Shown here: piece by piece, positions 39,119-50,032 of the stretch
Layout: each line of letters begins with the position of its first letter
Numbering within the stretch: the stretch's first letter is position 1
Origin: Aphanothece sacrum FPU1
Lineage (GTDB): Bacteria; Cyanobacteriota; Cyanobacteriia; Cyanobacteriales; Microcystaceae
Direction: 5' to 3'
DNA length: 64,000 nucleotides
NCBI RefSeq assembly: GCF_003864295.1
Contig: NZ_BDQK01000003.1
Coordinates: 124,001-188,000, forward strand
The notes under the pieces: model-generated
What the model saw: the letters and a program-made list of their open reading frames with translations, nothing else
What the model was told of the DNA's origin: nothing
Databases searched by the model: none
Program-made: the position numbers and the translations under genes

Positions 39119-39131
39119 TGTCGGGAGTATG

Positions 39132-39848
39132 TCACCATAAACTAAGGGAAGCTAAACCTAAATAGCTAATTCCTTCAGGGGTTACATCAAATCGACAAGG
39201 TAACACTTTAACCCCCTTTTCTATGGCTTCCTGAAATAATTCCCCATAAGTGGGATCAAATTCATTTCCAGGGGCAAAAAAACCGCAATCTCCCCGATTA
39301 ATAAAATACAACATGATGGGGTTTGCTTCTGGTAAAAGGGCCATTAATTCTTTTAAATGTTTTTGACCCCGACTGGTGACAGTATCAGGAAATAAGGCAA
39401 TTTCTCCTTGAGATAGGGTCGTATTTTTTACCTCTAAATAAATAGGTGATTCTCCTTTTTCTTGAGTTAAAAGAAAATCAATCCGACTTTTTTTAGCAAC
39501 ACCATAAGGAACTTCTGAACGAATCTGGGTATATTGTCCCACTAAGTCGGGTAAACATTGTTTTTCTAAGGCTAGTTTAATGACTTTATTAGGCAATGCT
39601 GTATTAATACCGACCCAAGTATTATTAACTTCAATCATTTCCCAGCTATAGGCTAATTTTCGAGTAGGATTATAACTTTTAGATACATAAACCCTACTTC
39701 CGACTGTACATACCCCAATCATGGGCCCCGTATTAGCACAGTGGGCGGTAATGATTTCTCCTGATTCTAGCTCAATATCCGCTAAAAACCTTTTGTAGCG
39801 TTGTTTTAGAATTCCTGGAATTAGGGGCGGATAGGTGTAAATCATCAT
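39132..39848 (-). CDS. sfsA: SfsA family DNA/RNA nuclease homologue
   Basis: 238 residues, the usual length. Family features: N-terminal OB-like part (KRYKRFLADIELESGEIITA, then HCANTGPM), central catalytic-like segment (SRIDFLLTQEKGESPIYLEV, then KNTTL), and FPDTVTSRGQKHLKEL. SfsA was named from sugar-fermentation stimulation in E. coli and later grouped with PD-(D/E)xK nucleases; D in RIDF and ExK in LEVKN are consistent. ATG at 39848 or 39845. A long heptanucleotide array begins directly upstream (39851), so its promoter lies in or beyond repeats. Confidence 0.93.
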   Translation of the reverse strand: MMIYTYPPLIPGILKQRYKRFLADIELESGEIITAHCANTGPMIGVCTVGSRVYVSKSYNPTRKLAYSWEMIEVNNTWVGINTALPNKVIKLALEKQCLPDLVGQYTQIRSEVPYGVAKKSRIDFLLTQEKGESPIYLEVKNTTLSQGEIALFPDTVTSRGQKHLKELMALLPEANPIMLYFINRGDCGFFAPGNEFDPTYGELFQEAIEKGVKVLPCRFDVTPEGISYLGLASLSLW

Positions 39849-39850
39849 TA

Positions 39851-39961
39851 AATTATAAATTATGAATTATGAATTATGAATTATGAATTATGAATTATGA
39901 ATTATGAATTATAAATTATGAATTATAAATTATGAATTGTAAATTATAAATTATGAATTAA
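39851..39961. repeat. Heptanucleotide tandem repeat (AATTATG) upstream of sfsA
   Basis: About fifteen copies of AATTATG and variants (AATTATA). This is the class of short tandemly repeated sequences frequent in cyanobacterial intergenic DNA. Arrays of the same or complementary unit occur at 40283-40330, 55580-55700 and 62968-62999. Confidence 0.9.
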
Positions 39962-39984
39962 TAAGAATTGAACTTAGAATTATA

Positions 39985-40173
39985 GGTTCTACTGAACCTA
40001 GTATGTAAAACTATTAGAAATTATGGGTTTAAACCCGATCGGGTTAAGCTATAAAAACAAAACCCGCCTACGCGGGTTTAATTTAGCCTCTGAAGAGAGG
40101 CTTCGTCCCTATAGTATCAGACATAAGGTCTGTGATTTAGACGTTGATTTAACAGAACAAGTCCGGTAGAACC
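39985..40173. mobile_element. Multi-hairpin element, copy E (189 bp) with possible 8-bp duplication
   Basis: Ends GGTTCTACTGAACCTAGTATG and, on the right, CAAGTCCGGTAGAACC. Internal stems: TTTAAACCCGATCGGGTT, AAACCCGCCTACGCGGGTTT, CCTCTGAAGAGAGG and AGACATAAGGTCT. GAATTATA flanks it on both sides (39977-39984 and 40174-40181), which may be a target duplication, although the surrounding repeats make chance identity likely. Same length as element A without its MITE. Confidence 0.72.
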
Positions 40174-40240
40174 GAATTATACAAAGCTTTCAAGCATTAT
40201 TTACAATTTACAATTCATAATTTAATGAGGTCTAGACTTT

Positions 40241-40330
40241 AAAAATCCTAATTTAAAAATCCTAATTTAAAAATCCTAATTTATAATTCATAATTCATAA
40301 TTCATAATTCATAATTCATAATTCATAATT
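40241..40330. repeat. 14-bp and 7-bp tandem arrays next to proC
   Basis: Three copies of AAAAATCCTAATTT (40241-40283) run into about seven ATTCATA heptamers. The proC stop codon (TGA, 40323-40325 on the minus strand) lies inside the heptamer array, so the array sets the end of the protein. Confidence 0.8.
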
Positions 40331-41135
40331 TATGACCCAATTCTTGCGATCGCAGATAAGCGGCCTTAACTGCTTCAATAATAGCCGAACGAAACCGTCT
40401 TTGTTCTAATTGGGCCACACCCGCAATAGTGGTTCCCCCTGGACTGGTTACTTGATCTTTTAATTGGGCCGGATGGATATTAGTAGTTTGCATCAGTTGA
40501 GCCGTGCCTAAAACCGTCTGTAACGCCAGTTTAGCCGCAATAGTTCGGGGGAGTCCTGCTGCTACTCCTCCATCCGCCAAAGCCTCTATCATGATGGCGA
40601 CAAAAGCAGGTCCCGAACCCGATAAACCCGTCACTCCATCCATTAAAGATTCAGGTACGGTAACAACTTCCCCAACCGCCGTAAAAATAGAAGTCGCTAA
40701 ACTTAGGTGATGAGGTTCAACTGTTTGCCCAGACGAGATCGCACTCATTCCTGCCCCCACAGTCGCCGGAGTATTAGGCATAACTCGAACTACCGGATAT
40801 ACGGGAAAAGCCGCTTGTAAACGGCTTAAAGGGACTCCAGCTAAAATTGAAATAATTAGAGGATAACTAGGTTGAGACTTTATTTCTAATTGGTTGACAA
40901 CCGTATCGAATACCTGGGGTTTAATGGCTAAGAGTAACGCTTCCGTTGCCGTCAGGGTGTTTGGGTTATCTGAAGTTACCTGAACCCCATAGGTTTGTTC
41001 TAAGAACTCTCGTCTTTTCGGTTCTGGTTCACTTACTAATACCTCAGACCCTTGATAAATACCTTGTTGTACAAGACGTGATAGGATTGCTTCTGCCATC
41101 ACGCCACCACCAATGATGCCTAATCTAATGGACAC
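40323..41135 (-). CDS. proC: Pyrroline-5-carboxylate reductase
   Basis: Last step of proline synthesis, NAD(P)H-dependent. The 270 residues show the Rossmann start (RLGIIGGGVMAEAI), VVRVMPNTPATVGAGMS, GLSGSGPAFV and the C-terminal DQVTSPGGTTIAG signature. Start is GTG at 41135; no ATG occurs before the Rossmann glycines. It follows sepF, pipY and pipX on the same strand, an order conserved in cyanobacteria. The C-terminal few residues (GHKL) are partly encoded by a heptanucleotide repeat. Confidence 0.96.
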   Translation of the reverse strand: MSIRLGIIGGGVMAEAILSRLVQQGIYQGSEVLVSEPEPKRREFLEQTYGVQVTSDNPNTLTATEALLLAIKPQVFDTVVNQLEIKSQPSYPLIISILAGVPLSRLQAAFPVYPVVRVMPNTPATVGAGMSAISSGQTVEPHHLSLATSIFTAVGEVVTVPESLMDGVTGLSGSGPAFVAIMIEALADGGVAAGLPRTIAAKLALQTVLGTAQLMQTTNIHPAQLKDQVTSPGGTTIAGVAQLEQRRFRSAIIEAVKAAYLRSQELGHKL

Positions 41136-41229
41136 TAATTTCCAGGTTTAAATAGAAAAAAAGAGAAATTTGGGGATAAGCTCCCGTTAAAACGGTAAAA
41201 TCACTAAAACGGGAACTCAAACAACCGAA

Positions 41230-41826
41230 CTATTGAACTAAACGATTAACATCTGCTCCCCAACTAGAAATAGGGGAAGAAGAACGAGGCATAATGGGGT
41301 TAACATCAGGGACATCGTGCATAGTACCTGAGAGGGTACTTACTTTGACACAACTAGGGGTGAATAAGAAAATGCTCTCCCCAATGCGTTCTTGATGGCC
41401 ATCGATGGCATAGGTTCCACCAGCGACAAAATCTACCGCTCTTTGAGCTTCTTCTGGGTCCATTGAGTTAAGATTAAGCACAACAGACTTACGTTCCCGT
41501 AAAGTTTGGATAACTTCAGGCATTTCGTCAAAAGAATGGGGTTCAACCACCACAACTTCAGCAATACTATTAGTAATGCCAGGCATACCGATGACGTTAT
41601 CGAGAACGTTATTACTTCTACTAGTTCGCATATTCGATTGTGGGGTTAAATTGTTTAATCTATCTTGTTTGCGCCAGTTGCGTTGTTCATCCTCGGCTGA
41701 GGTATCTTGTACTTGATTATCGGGTTCTAAATTACCATAGATTTCTTCATAGGATTCGTTAGAATCATCTTCATCATCTATTGGTTCGTCAATGTTAGCC
41801 CAATCTTTCAGCTTTTTGAAAATCAT
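41230..41826 (-). CDS. sepF: Cell-division protein SepF (Cdv2)
   Basis: FtsZ-bundling and membrane-tethering septum protein. 198 residues: an N-terminal amphipathic membrane-binding helix ([12 protein letters not shown]), an acidic/Asn-rich linker (about 15-75), and the SepF beta-alpha core (about 95-185) with [20 protein letters not shown], then [20 protein letters not shown] and [13 protein letters not shown] at 41826. Located between pipY and proC, as in many cyanobacteria and Gram-positive bacteria where yggS, sepF and proC cluster. Confidence 0.96.
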   Translation of the reverse strand: MIFKKLKDWANIDEPIDDEDDSNESYEEIYGNLEPDNQVQDTSAEDEQRNWRKQDRLNNLTPQSNMRTSRSNNVLDNVIGMPGITNSIAEVVVVEPHSFDEMPEVIQTLRERKSVVLNLNSMDPEEAQRAVDFVAGGTYAIDGHQERIGESIFLFTPSCVKVSTLSGTMHDVPDVNPIMPRSSSPISSWGADVNRLVQ

Positions 41827-42165
41827 ATCCGCAATCTCGTTTTTTTTTACAAGGAGTTAATCAAGCACAAGTTTGTTAAATACCTGATGGCAGTTCACAA
41901 TTGCAGTTTTAATGGGTTGAGTAAAAGAGAATTTTAGAGCCGCGATCGCTGTTTTATTTTACCGTTCTCGTCTCTTTTTTCCCTTCATCTTCCCTATTGC
42001 TTACATTAGTACTGGCATTCTTTCTAGGAAAGTTTAAGCCAGTTGTTTAGAGTTAGGATAGCTTTTTCCTCTAGTCGTTTTGACTTGAGAATATGTTCCC
42101 CAAAAAATTAAAAAGAATTTTAGATGGGTATAATAATTTTAGAGTATTAATGAGCAAAAAATTTT
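41827..42165. other. Gap between pipY and sepF
   Basis: 338 bp without an ORF, containing one HIP1 site (GCGATCGC near 41943). Its length suggests that sepF has its own promoter despite being downstream of pipY on the same strand. I see no assigned motif. Confidence 0.4.
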
Positions 42166-42819
42166 TCATCTGTCCCCAAAGATAATACGTCCTAGACGAA
42201 TCATGGTTGCCCCCTGTTGTATAGCTAATAAGTAATCAGAGGACATTCCCATTGACAACTGTTCCATCGATAAGGAGGACTGTTGTTTAAGGGTTTGAGC
42301 TAATTGTCTGGTCTGGTCAAAGGCAGCTAAAATCTCGGATTCTGATAACCCCAATGGTAAAATAGTCATTAATCCTTCTATTTTCAGATGTTTACACCTT
42401 TCTAATTCCGATAAATCGTCCAAAAGTTCCCGAATGTGCCAACCGTATTTATTGGGGTCGGGTAAAACTTTAACCTGGAGACAGAGTTTAGGGGAGTTAA
42501 CCCCCTCCTGTACTAATTGATTAAGACGTTGAGCCAGCTTTAGATTATCAACACAGTGAATCCAATCAAAGTGTTCTAGGACTTTTTTGGCTTTATTCGT
42601 TTGTAAATGTCCAATAAAATGCCAAGAGATATGTTTTAGGTCTTGTAGTTGTTCTTGTTTGGGGATTGCTTCTTGTAGACGACTTTCGGCAAAATCTCTG
42701 ACTCCTGCTTCATAAGCTTCCTTCATAGCTGATACGGAGACTTGCTTAGTTACCCCGATCAAAAGAACTGACGGGGGGATTTGTTGACGAATTTGGTCAA
42801 GGCGTTGGGCAATGGTCAT
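42166..42819 (-). CDS. pipY: PipY, YggS/PLPBP-family pyridoxal-phosphate protein
   Basis: 217 residues, a single-domain PLP-binding TIM-barrel protein that buffers vitamin B6 and amino/keto-acid pools. PLP Lys25 is in IGVTKQVS; GLMTILPLG and the phosphate-binding MGMSSDY are present. I start at ATG 42819 (MTIAQRL), the usual N-terminus, rather than the TTG at 42831. It lies downstream of pipX, with which it is normally cotranscribed; here the 114-bp spacer contains a perfect 28-bp palindrome that could attenuate or process the transcript. Confidence 0.95.
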   Translation of the reverse strand: MTIAQRLDQIRQQIPPSVLLIGVTKQVSVSAMKEAYEAGVRDFAESRLQEAIPKQEQLQDLKHISWHFIGHLQTNKAKKVLEHFDWIHCVDNLKLAQRLNQLVQEGVNSPKLCLQVKVLPDPNKYGWHIRELLDDLSELERCKHLKIEGLMTILPLGLSESEILAAFDQTRQLAQTLKQQSSLSMEQLSMGMSSDYLLAIQQGATMIRLGRIIFGDR

Positions 42820-42872
42820 ATCAAGGAGCAATTTTCGTAGTTTGGCATTAGTTATTCCTAAAACCTTGCCTT

Positions 42873-42900
42873 GTAGGGGTCAACGGCCGTTGACCCCTAC
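42873..42900. repeat. 28-bp perfect palindrome within the pipX-pipY spacer (copy 2)
   Basis: GTAGGGGTCAACGG and its complement with no loop. In RNA it would form a 10-12-bp stem between pipX and pipY. No T-run follows on the minus strand, so it is not a classical terminator. Identical copies lie at 49253-49280 and 63038-63065. Confidence 0.88.
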
Positions 42901-42933
42901 TTAATTTTGAGGACTATACTATCGCTTACGTAC

Positions 42934-43203
42934 CTATTGAAACGTCTTTTTATGGATTTCGGAGAGATCTTGATATTCTTGAGAGATTCCGATACGACGC
43001 AGGTTCCGTAAACGTTTTTCTATCAATAGCCTAGCATCAGAGCGACTAATGGGGTCAAGGGCGGTATTAGTTGAGTTTGTAGTTACCAAAAAAAATAACC
43101 GTTGGGCATATAGGGTGGTAAATAACTCTTGATTATCATCGAGGATACATACTCGATATAACAGTCCGAAAGTGGGATGGTTGACATAAATTTCGTTGCT
43201 CAT
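42934..43203 (-). CDS. pipX: PipX, NtcA coactivator and PII-binding protein
   Basis: 89 residues, the normal size. The Tudor-like N-terminus (YVNHPTFGLLYRVCILDDNQ, then ELFTTLYAQRLFFLV) and the two C-terminal helices (RSDARLLIEKRLRNLRR) match PipX. It binds 2-oxoglutarate-loaded NtcA as a coactivator, or PII when nitrogen is plentiful, and is found only in cyanobacteria. ATG at 43203. First gene of the pipX-pipY pair. A weak NtcA-like half match lies upstream but is not convincing. Confidence 0.96.
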   Translation of the reverse strand: MSNEIYVNHPTFGLLYRVCILDDNQELFTTLYAQRLFFLVTTNSTNTALDPISRSDARLLIEKRLRNLRRIGISQEYQDLSEIHKKTFQ

Positions 43204-43416
43204 TCAATTTCCTAAAAGTGCTTATCCTCTAACAAAGAAATCATTAAAACCGTTACTTATTGTATGTAATCTTAACCTTCTCTGGGCGCAACTAAGGGCC
43301 TATTTACTCCCAGAATAGGGAATCTTTAGACAAATGTCATCATTTCTCCACAAACTCACGGCAATATGAATGTGTTACAATAATGATTATCCTTAATTAT
43401 GGATAATTATCATCAA

Positions 43417-43665
43417 ATGCCCGCCAAAGATATTTATCATGATATCGTAAGAACTGCCCTAGAAAAAGACTGTTGGACAATTACTAATGATCCCCTAGTT
43501 ATTCGTTGGGGAAAAAGAGATTTATACAATGAATATTTTTATTTCTATCCTTTTGAAAGAGGAGGATTGAAACCTTTTTTTTGTCAAGTTTTATTAGAGA
43601 ATAAACGCCTTAAATTATTAGTTTTTCATGCAATTCAGGAGGTCATTTTAAAATGGATAACTTAG
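43417..43665 (+). pseudogene. xisH: XisH (fdxN-element excision controlling factor), core deleted
   Basis: The start (MPAKDIYHDIVRTALEKDCW, then TITNDPLVIRWGKRDLY) and end (LLENKRLKLLVF, then IQEVILKWIT) match XisH. The total is 82 residues against about 138 normally: the middle with the PD-(D/E)xK-like core (the usual KIAVEIKSF segment) is replaced by about 15 unrelated residues (NEYFYFYPFERGG). The frame is still open, but nuclease activity should be lost. I start at MPAK, the family's usual start, rather than ATG 43399. Confidence 0.75.
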
Positions 43666-43988
43666 AGAAGATGAGAGAAATTATTATTGAATCTCTGCGC
43701 TATTATGCTAACTTACGCTATGCAACAGGTGAAGTTAATCGACTCCTCATTATAGACAAAGACTCTGATAATTATCTCATTCTCTTAGAAGGATGGGAAA
43801 ACACAGAAAGAGTTCATGGCTGTTTAGTTCATTTGCAAATTATTAATGATAAAATCTGGATACAAAGAGACGAAATAGAAGAAGGTATTGCCACCGATTT
43901 ATTAGCTTCAGGAATTCCTAAAGATAAAATTGTCCTTGCATTTAAACCAGAATATATTCGCCCTTATACCGAGTTTGCCGTTAAATAG
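43653..43988 (+). CDS. xisI: XisI (fdxN-element excision controlling factor)
   Basis: 111 residues, full length: MREIIIESLRYYA, VHLQIINDKIWIQRDEIEEG, DLLASGIPKDKIVLAFKPEY and RPYTEFAV are characteristic. XisI normally partners XisH; the pair was first linked to excision of the fdxN element in Anabaena heterocysts, but it is widespread in unicellular cyanobacteria without that element, so a toxin-antitoxin-like or mobile-DNA role is likely. Overlaps xisH by 13 bases. Here it survives although XisH is damaged. Confidence 0.92.
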   Translation: MDNLEKMREIIIESLRYYANLRYATGEVNRLLIIDKDSDNYLILLEGWENTERVHGCLVHLQIINDKIWIQRDEIEEGIATDLLASGIPKDKIVLAFKPEYIRPYTEFAVK

Positions 43989-44070
43989 ACTATTATTTAC
44001 TATAACAACAACAGAGACGCGATCGCTCGCGCCTCTACTTGCTTAAAAATCAGTTAATAACTAACCGAAA

Positions 44071-47130
<3,060 letters not shown>

Positions 47131-47844
47131 ATGTTTAGTTTAGCAAAACTTATCTATTTTCGGGGGGGGGTAAAGCCTGGCTTATTAATGGCTGGTACTA
47201 CTCTTGCTTTTTTAACTCCTTTTACATCAGTCCAAGCAAGTTCATTTACTGCTTATCAAGTACCATCAGGACAGGCTGGAAATCAAGATTTTGGTGGTAT
47301 TCTAGGTATGGATTTTGATGTCAATAACAGTATCAAAGTTTCTGAACTGGGTGCTTTTGATGATCTTGGAAATGGTATTGTTGGAACCCTAACAACGGAG
47401 TTATGGTCGAGAAGTGGTGATACAGGGATTGCTAAGTTAGCTACGTTGACTTTCTCTAATAGTGATCCCGGTTCTTTAGAAGGCGGTAGTCGTTTCAAAA
47501 CTCTGTTGAGTCCCTTAGTTTTAGATCCAGGTAGCTATACTATCGTTTCCTATGGCTATTCTGGAAATGATCTAAACGGCAATTCTTATGATCCAACGCC
47601 TTGGACAACTAATGATGGCGGAGGACTCATCTCCTTTGTTGGTAGTAGCCGTTATGGTGGAACACTTGGTTCGAGTATTGGAGATACTGTAGATATTTTG
47701 CCAGCTAATCGTTATGCGACAGGGACTTTTAAGTACCAGGCCGTACCTGAACCTGAACCCCTGGCTATGTTAGGTGCAGGAACCGCCATTGCATTGGGTG
47801 CCAATTTTAAACGCAAACTTGCCAAGAATAGCAAGAAAAAATAA
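47131..47844 (+). CDS. Exported PEP-CTERM sorting-domain protein
   Basis: 237 residues. Signal peptide (about 1-37, ending TSVQASS), a beta-rich body (DUF4082-like or jelly-roll type), and a C-terminal sorting tag: VPEPEPLAMLGAGTA, a hydrophobic stretch, and basic KRKLAKNSKKK. The tag marks the protein for exosortase-dependent processing in the envelope or exopolysaccharide layer. ATG at 47131 after GGAG. A second protein with a very similar tag occurs at 58507. An eight-G run at 47163-47170 in the signal-peptide region could be a slippage site. Confidence 0.88.
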   Translation: MFSLAKLIYFRGGVKPGLLMAGTTLAFLTPFTSVQASSFTAYQVPSGQAGNQDFGGILGMDFDVNNSIKVSELGAFDDLGNGIVGTLTTELWSRSGDTGIAKLATLTFSNSDPGSLEGGSRFKTLLSPLVLDPGSYTIVSYGYSGNDLNGNSYDPTPWTTNDGGGLISFVGSSRYGGTLGSSIGDTVDILPANRYATGTFKYQAVPEPEPLAMLGAGTAIALGANFKRKLAKNSKKK

Positions 47845-47866
47845 ATTAGCTGATGTTTATTAGCTA

Positions 47867-47911
47867 TAAACGATAATTAAAGATAGTCCTCTCGTTAATT
47901 CTAGGGGACTT
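47867..47911 (+). repeat. Duplicated ~45-bp leader, copy 1
   Basis: TAAAGATAGTCCTCTCGTTA then ATTCTAGGGGACTT; it matches 48600-48643 with about six differences. Both copies lie just upstream of a plus-strand start codon, so they may be a shared regulatory leader or a duplication scar. Confidence 0.6.
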
Positions 47912-47920
47912 TTCAAAAAG

Positions 47921-48229
47921 ATGAAATCATTAGATAATATTTGCCAACAACTAAAATCTGGACAATTTGATTTAACACGCCATGCTTTGAAGCGTGTAGT
48001 TGAACGGAATATATCTAAACAAGAAATTATGGATACTGGGAAAAATGCCATAATTATTGAAGATTATCCCAATGATAAATACACACCCAGTTGTCTTTTG
48101 TTAGGATTTACCCAAGAAAATAGACCATTACATATCCAAACATCTCGTTTAGATTCTCCCAGAACGACTATTATTACCCTATATGAACCTAATAAAAACG
48201 AATGGATTAATTATTCACAACGGAGGTAA
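47921..48229 (+). CDS. DUF4258 protein, probable toxin
   Basis: 102 residues. LTRHALKRVVERNISKQEIM, then IIEDYPNDKYTPSCLLLGFT and RPLHIQTSRL match DUF4258. DUF4258 proteins often pair with a YgiT/MqsA zinc protein, as here, in a toxin-antitoxin-like operon; an RNase role comparable to MqsR/RelE is inferred. ATG at 47921. The zinc-finger partner starts 2 bases after this stop, with a strong SD (GGAGG) inside the end of this gene. Confidence 0.82.
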   Translation: MKSLDNICQQLKSGQFDLTRHALKRVVERNISKQEIMDTGKNAIIIEDYPNDKYTPSCLLLGFTQENRPLHIQTSRLDSPRTTIITLYEPNKNEWINYSQRR

Positions 48230-48231
48230 AA

Positions 48232-48465
48232 ATGTCTAATTGTTATAATTGCGGTTCAGATGAATTACAAGATAAATTTGTTAATGAAACCTTTGAGATT
48301 AAAGGAAAATTGATTTTAATTGAAAATATTCCTGCTCAAGTTTGTTGTCGTTGTGGAGAGATAATTTTTAGTAGTGAAACTGCTGAAAAAGTCCGTCTGA
48401 TGATTCAAGGAGAAACTAAACCGACAAAATCTATTCAAGTCGATGTCTTTGCTTATCAAGGTTAA
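48232..48465 (+). CDS. YgiT-type zinc-finger protein, probable antitoxin (MqsA-like)
   Basis: 77 residues. Two CxxC pairs (Cys4-Cys7 and Cys38-Cys41) form the zinc site of the MqsA N-terminal domain. The HTH half of full MqsA is missing, as in many short YgiT-type partners. ATG at 48232 is preceded by CGGAGGTAAAA. Coupled to the DUF4258 gene by a 2-base gap. Probably neutralises the upstream toxin; DNA binding is doubtful without the HTH. Confidence 0.85.
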   Translation: MSNCYNCGSDELQDKFVNETFEIKGKLILIENIPAQVCCRCGEIIFSSETAEKVRLMIQGETKPTKSIQVDVFAYQG

Positions 48466-48599
48466 ACTATATTTTCGGTTAATCAATTCTTTTTATCAGG
48501 GAACGTATAGTTTTCTTGTGTTTTTTCTTTCCCATTACAATTGTACATTGATTTATGGTGTTGAAGGTCATCCTATCATATACTGAAGATAAGATGCCG

Positions 48600-48643
48600 T
48601 AACCGATCATAAAGATAGTTCTCTAGTTAATTCTAGGAGACTT
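48600..48643 (+). repeat. Duplicated ~45-bp leader, copy 2
   Basis: TAAAGATAGTTCTCTAGTTA then ATTCTAGGAGACTT, 25 bp before the coiled-coil gene start. See copy 1 at 47867-47911. Confidence 0.6.
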
Positions 48644-48667
48644 GTCGAATATTGGAGAATAACCCAG

Positions 48668-49219
48668 ATGTCAAAGATAACAGAAAGTGATCTCAAAAGA
48701 TTAGAAGACTTAATTATAGGTAGTTTTGATAGGTTAGAAAAAGGTCAGAATGTCTTAGAAACTCGATTAAGTACAATTGAGACTCGATTAAATTCCCTTG
48801 AAATAGGACAAACAGAACTTAAAGAGGAAATTAAAACTCTTGAAATAGGACAAATAGAACTTAAAAAAGAAATTAACGAGAAAAGTCAAACTCTTAAAAT
48901 AGGACAAACGGAAATCAAGGGAGAAATCAAAACCCTTGAAATAAAACAAACAGAAATTAAGGAAGAAATTAGTGAGAAAAGTCAAACTCTTACAATAGGA
49001 CAAACGGAAATTAAGGGAGAGATTAAAACCGTTGATGCTAAACTCAATGGAGTAAGCGAGAGAATTAAAATAATAGAAGGAGCAATACTAAAAATTCCAG
49101 ATCTCGCAGAAAAGGTAGGAGAATTAAAGAATTGGAGACAGATAGTAATTATAACAATAACAGCGACTATCAGTAGTGTAGTTGGTTGGGTAATTCGCGG
49201 GGGAAACCTCAAACCTTAA
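48668..49219 (+). CDS. Coiled-coil protein with C-terminal membrane anchor, tandem internal repeats
   Basis: 183 residues, family not recognised. Residues about 25-125 are repeated 11- and 22-residue units of the form (E/K)IGQTE(L/I)K(E/G)EIKTL, which would make a long coiled coil. The C-terminus (about 155-178, RQIVIITITATISSVVGWVI) is one membrane helix. DNA repeats mirror the protein repeats, so copy number may vary between strains. ATG at 48668. It lies between a toxin-antitoxin pair and the Uma2 triplet; no functional link is evident. Confidence 0.7.
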   Translation: MSKITESDLKRLEDLIIGSFDRLEKGQNVLETRLSTIETRLNSLEIGQTELKEEIKTLEIGQIELKKEINEKSQTLKIGQTEIKGEIKTLEIKQTEIKEEISEKSQTLTIGQTEIKGEIKTVDAKLNGVSERIKIIEGAILKIPDLAEKVGELKNWRQIVIITITATISSVVGWVIRGGNLKP

Positions 49220-49252
49220 GAATAAAAATAGACTTAAAAATAACAGTTTATG

Positions 49253-49280
49253 GTAGGGGTCAACGGCCGTTGACCCCTAC
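49253..49280. repeat. 28-bp perfect palindrome (copy 3)
   Basis: GTAGGGGTCAACGG and its complement, between the convergent coiled-coil and first Uma2 genes, 7 bp from the Uma2 stop. It could be a bidirectional terminator. Confidence 0.88.
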
Positions 49281-49287
49281 TTAAAGT

Positions 49288-50004
49288 TTAAATATTATTA
49301 AGGTCAATTCCTAATTCTTTTAACTTTTCTTCTAAAATTCTCCTCTGTTCTTTTTCTTGTTGTAATTGAGATTCAAATTCATCTGCTCTTTGTCTTTCCT
49401 CATCTGCTCTTTTGGTTTCTTGTTCTCTTAATTTTCCTAACTCTACAAATGTTAAAAATTTATCTCCATCAGGACGAAAAATTGCTAAAGTTTCTGCATT
49501 TAATTCAAATTTAATGCCTAATCTTGGACTCACCCAATTTTCTATATCTTCAATCACAGTTAATTCATTTTCCTGACGTAACCATCCCTGTAAATCTATT
49601 TTATCAGGATCATAAAGATAATATTCTTCTATGCCATGATGTTCATAAAATTTAAACTTTTTCGCCATTTCTAATAAACGATTTCCTGGGGATAATATCT
49701 CAAAAACTACTTGAGGTGCCATATTATTTTCTTCCCATTGTCGATAAGAACCTCTATCTCCTTTCGGTCTTCCAATAACTATCATTATATCAGGAGCTTG
49801 ACGAATTTTATTATCTCCTTGTCTGGGATACCATAATAAATCACCGGCGACAAAAATATTAGGATTATCGGCAAATAATAATTCTAAATTCTCTTTAATA
49901 ACGACTATCCAACGAAATTGTTTAGTATTATCTGACATAGGTTTGCCATCTTTTTCAGGATAGATAATAGTTGCATCAAGGGGAACTGATAATGATTGTG
50001 TCAT
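49288..50004 (-). CDS. Uma2-family (DUF820) nuclease-fold protein, tandem copy 1
   Basis: 238 residues. Uma2/DUF820 is a PD-(D/E)xK restriction-like fold hugely expanded in cyanobacteria; activity is mostly unproven. Candidate catalytic Asp72 (RQAPDIMIVIG) and Glu102 (VVFEILSPGNR). The C-terminal coiled coil (about 195-232) contains one ADEERQR unit. It is about 95% identical to the next two genes; spacing is 28 bp, so the three form one array and likely one transcript, of which this is the last. Confidence 0.9.
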   Translation of the reverse strand: MTQSLSVPLDATIIYPEKDGKPMSDNTKQFRWIVVIKENLELLFADNPNIFVAGDLLWYPRQGDNKIRQAPDIMIVIGRPKGDRGSYRQWEENNMAPQVVFEILSPGNRLLEMAKKFKFYEHHGIEEYYLYDPDKIDLQGWLRQENELTVIEDIENWVSPRLGIKFELNAETLAIFRPDGDKFLTFVELGKLREQETKRADEERQRADEFESQLQQEKEQRRILEEKLKELGIDLNNI

Positions 50005-50032
50005 TGTTTTTCTTTTAGGTTAAAAAGGTGAC

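Noticed and set aside
43262-43276. NtcA-like site (GTA-N8-TAA) upstream of pipX
   Set aside because: The consensus is GTA-N8-TAC; this has one wrong arm base and no well-placed -10 box, so it is not reported as a feature.
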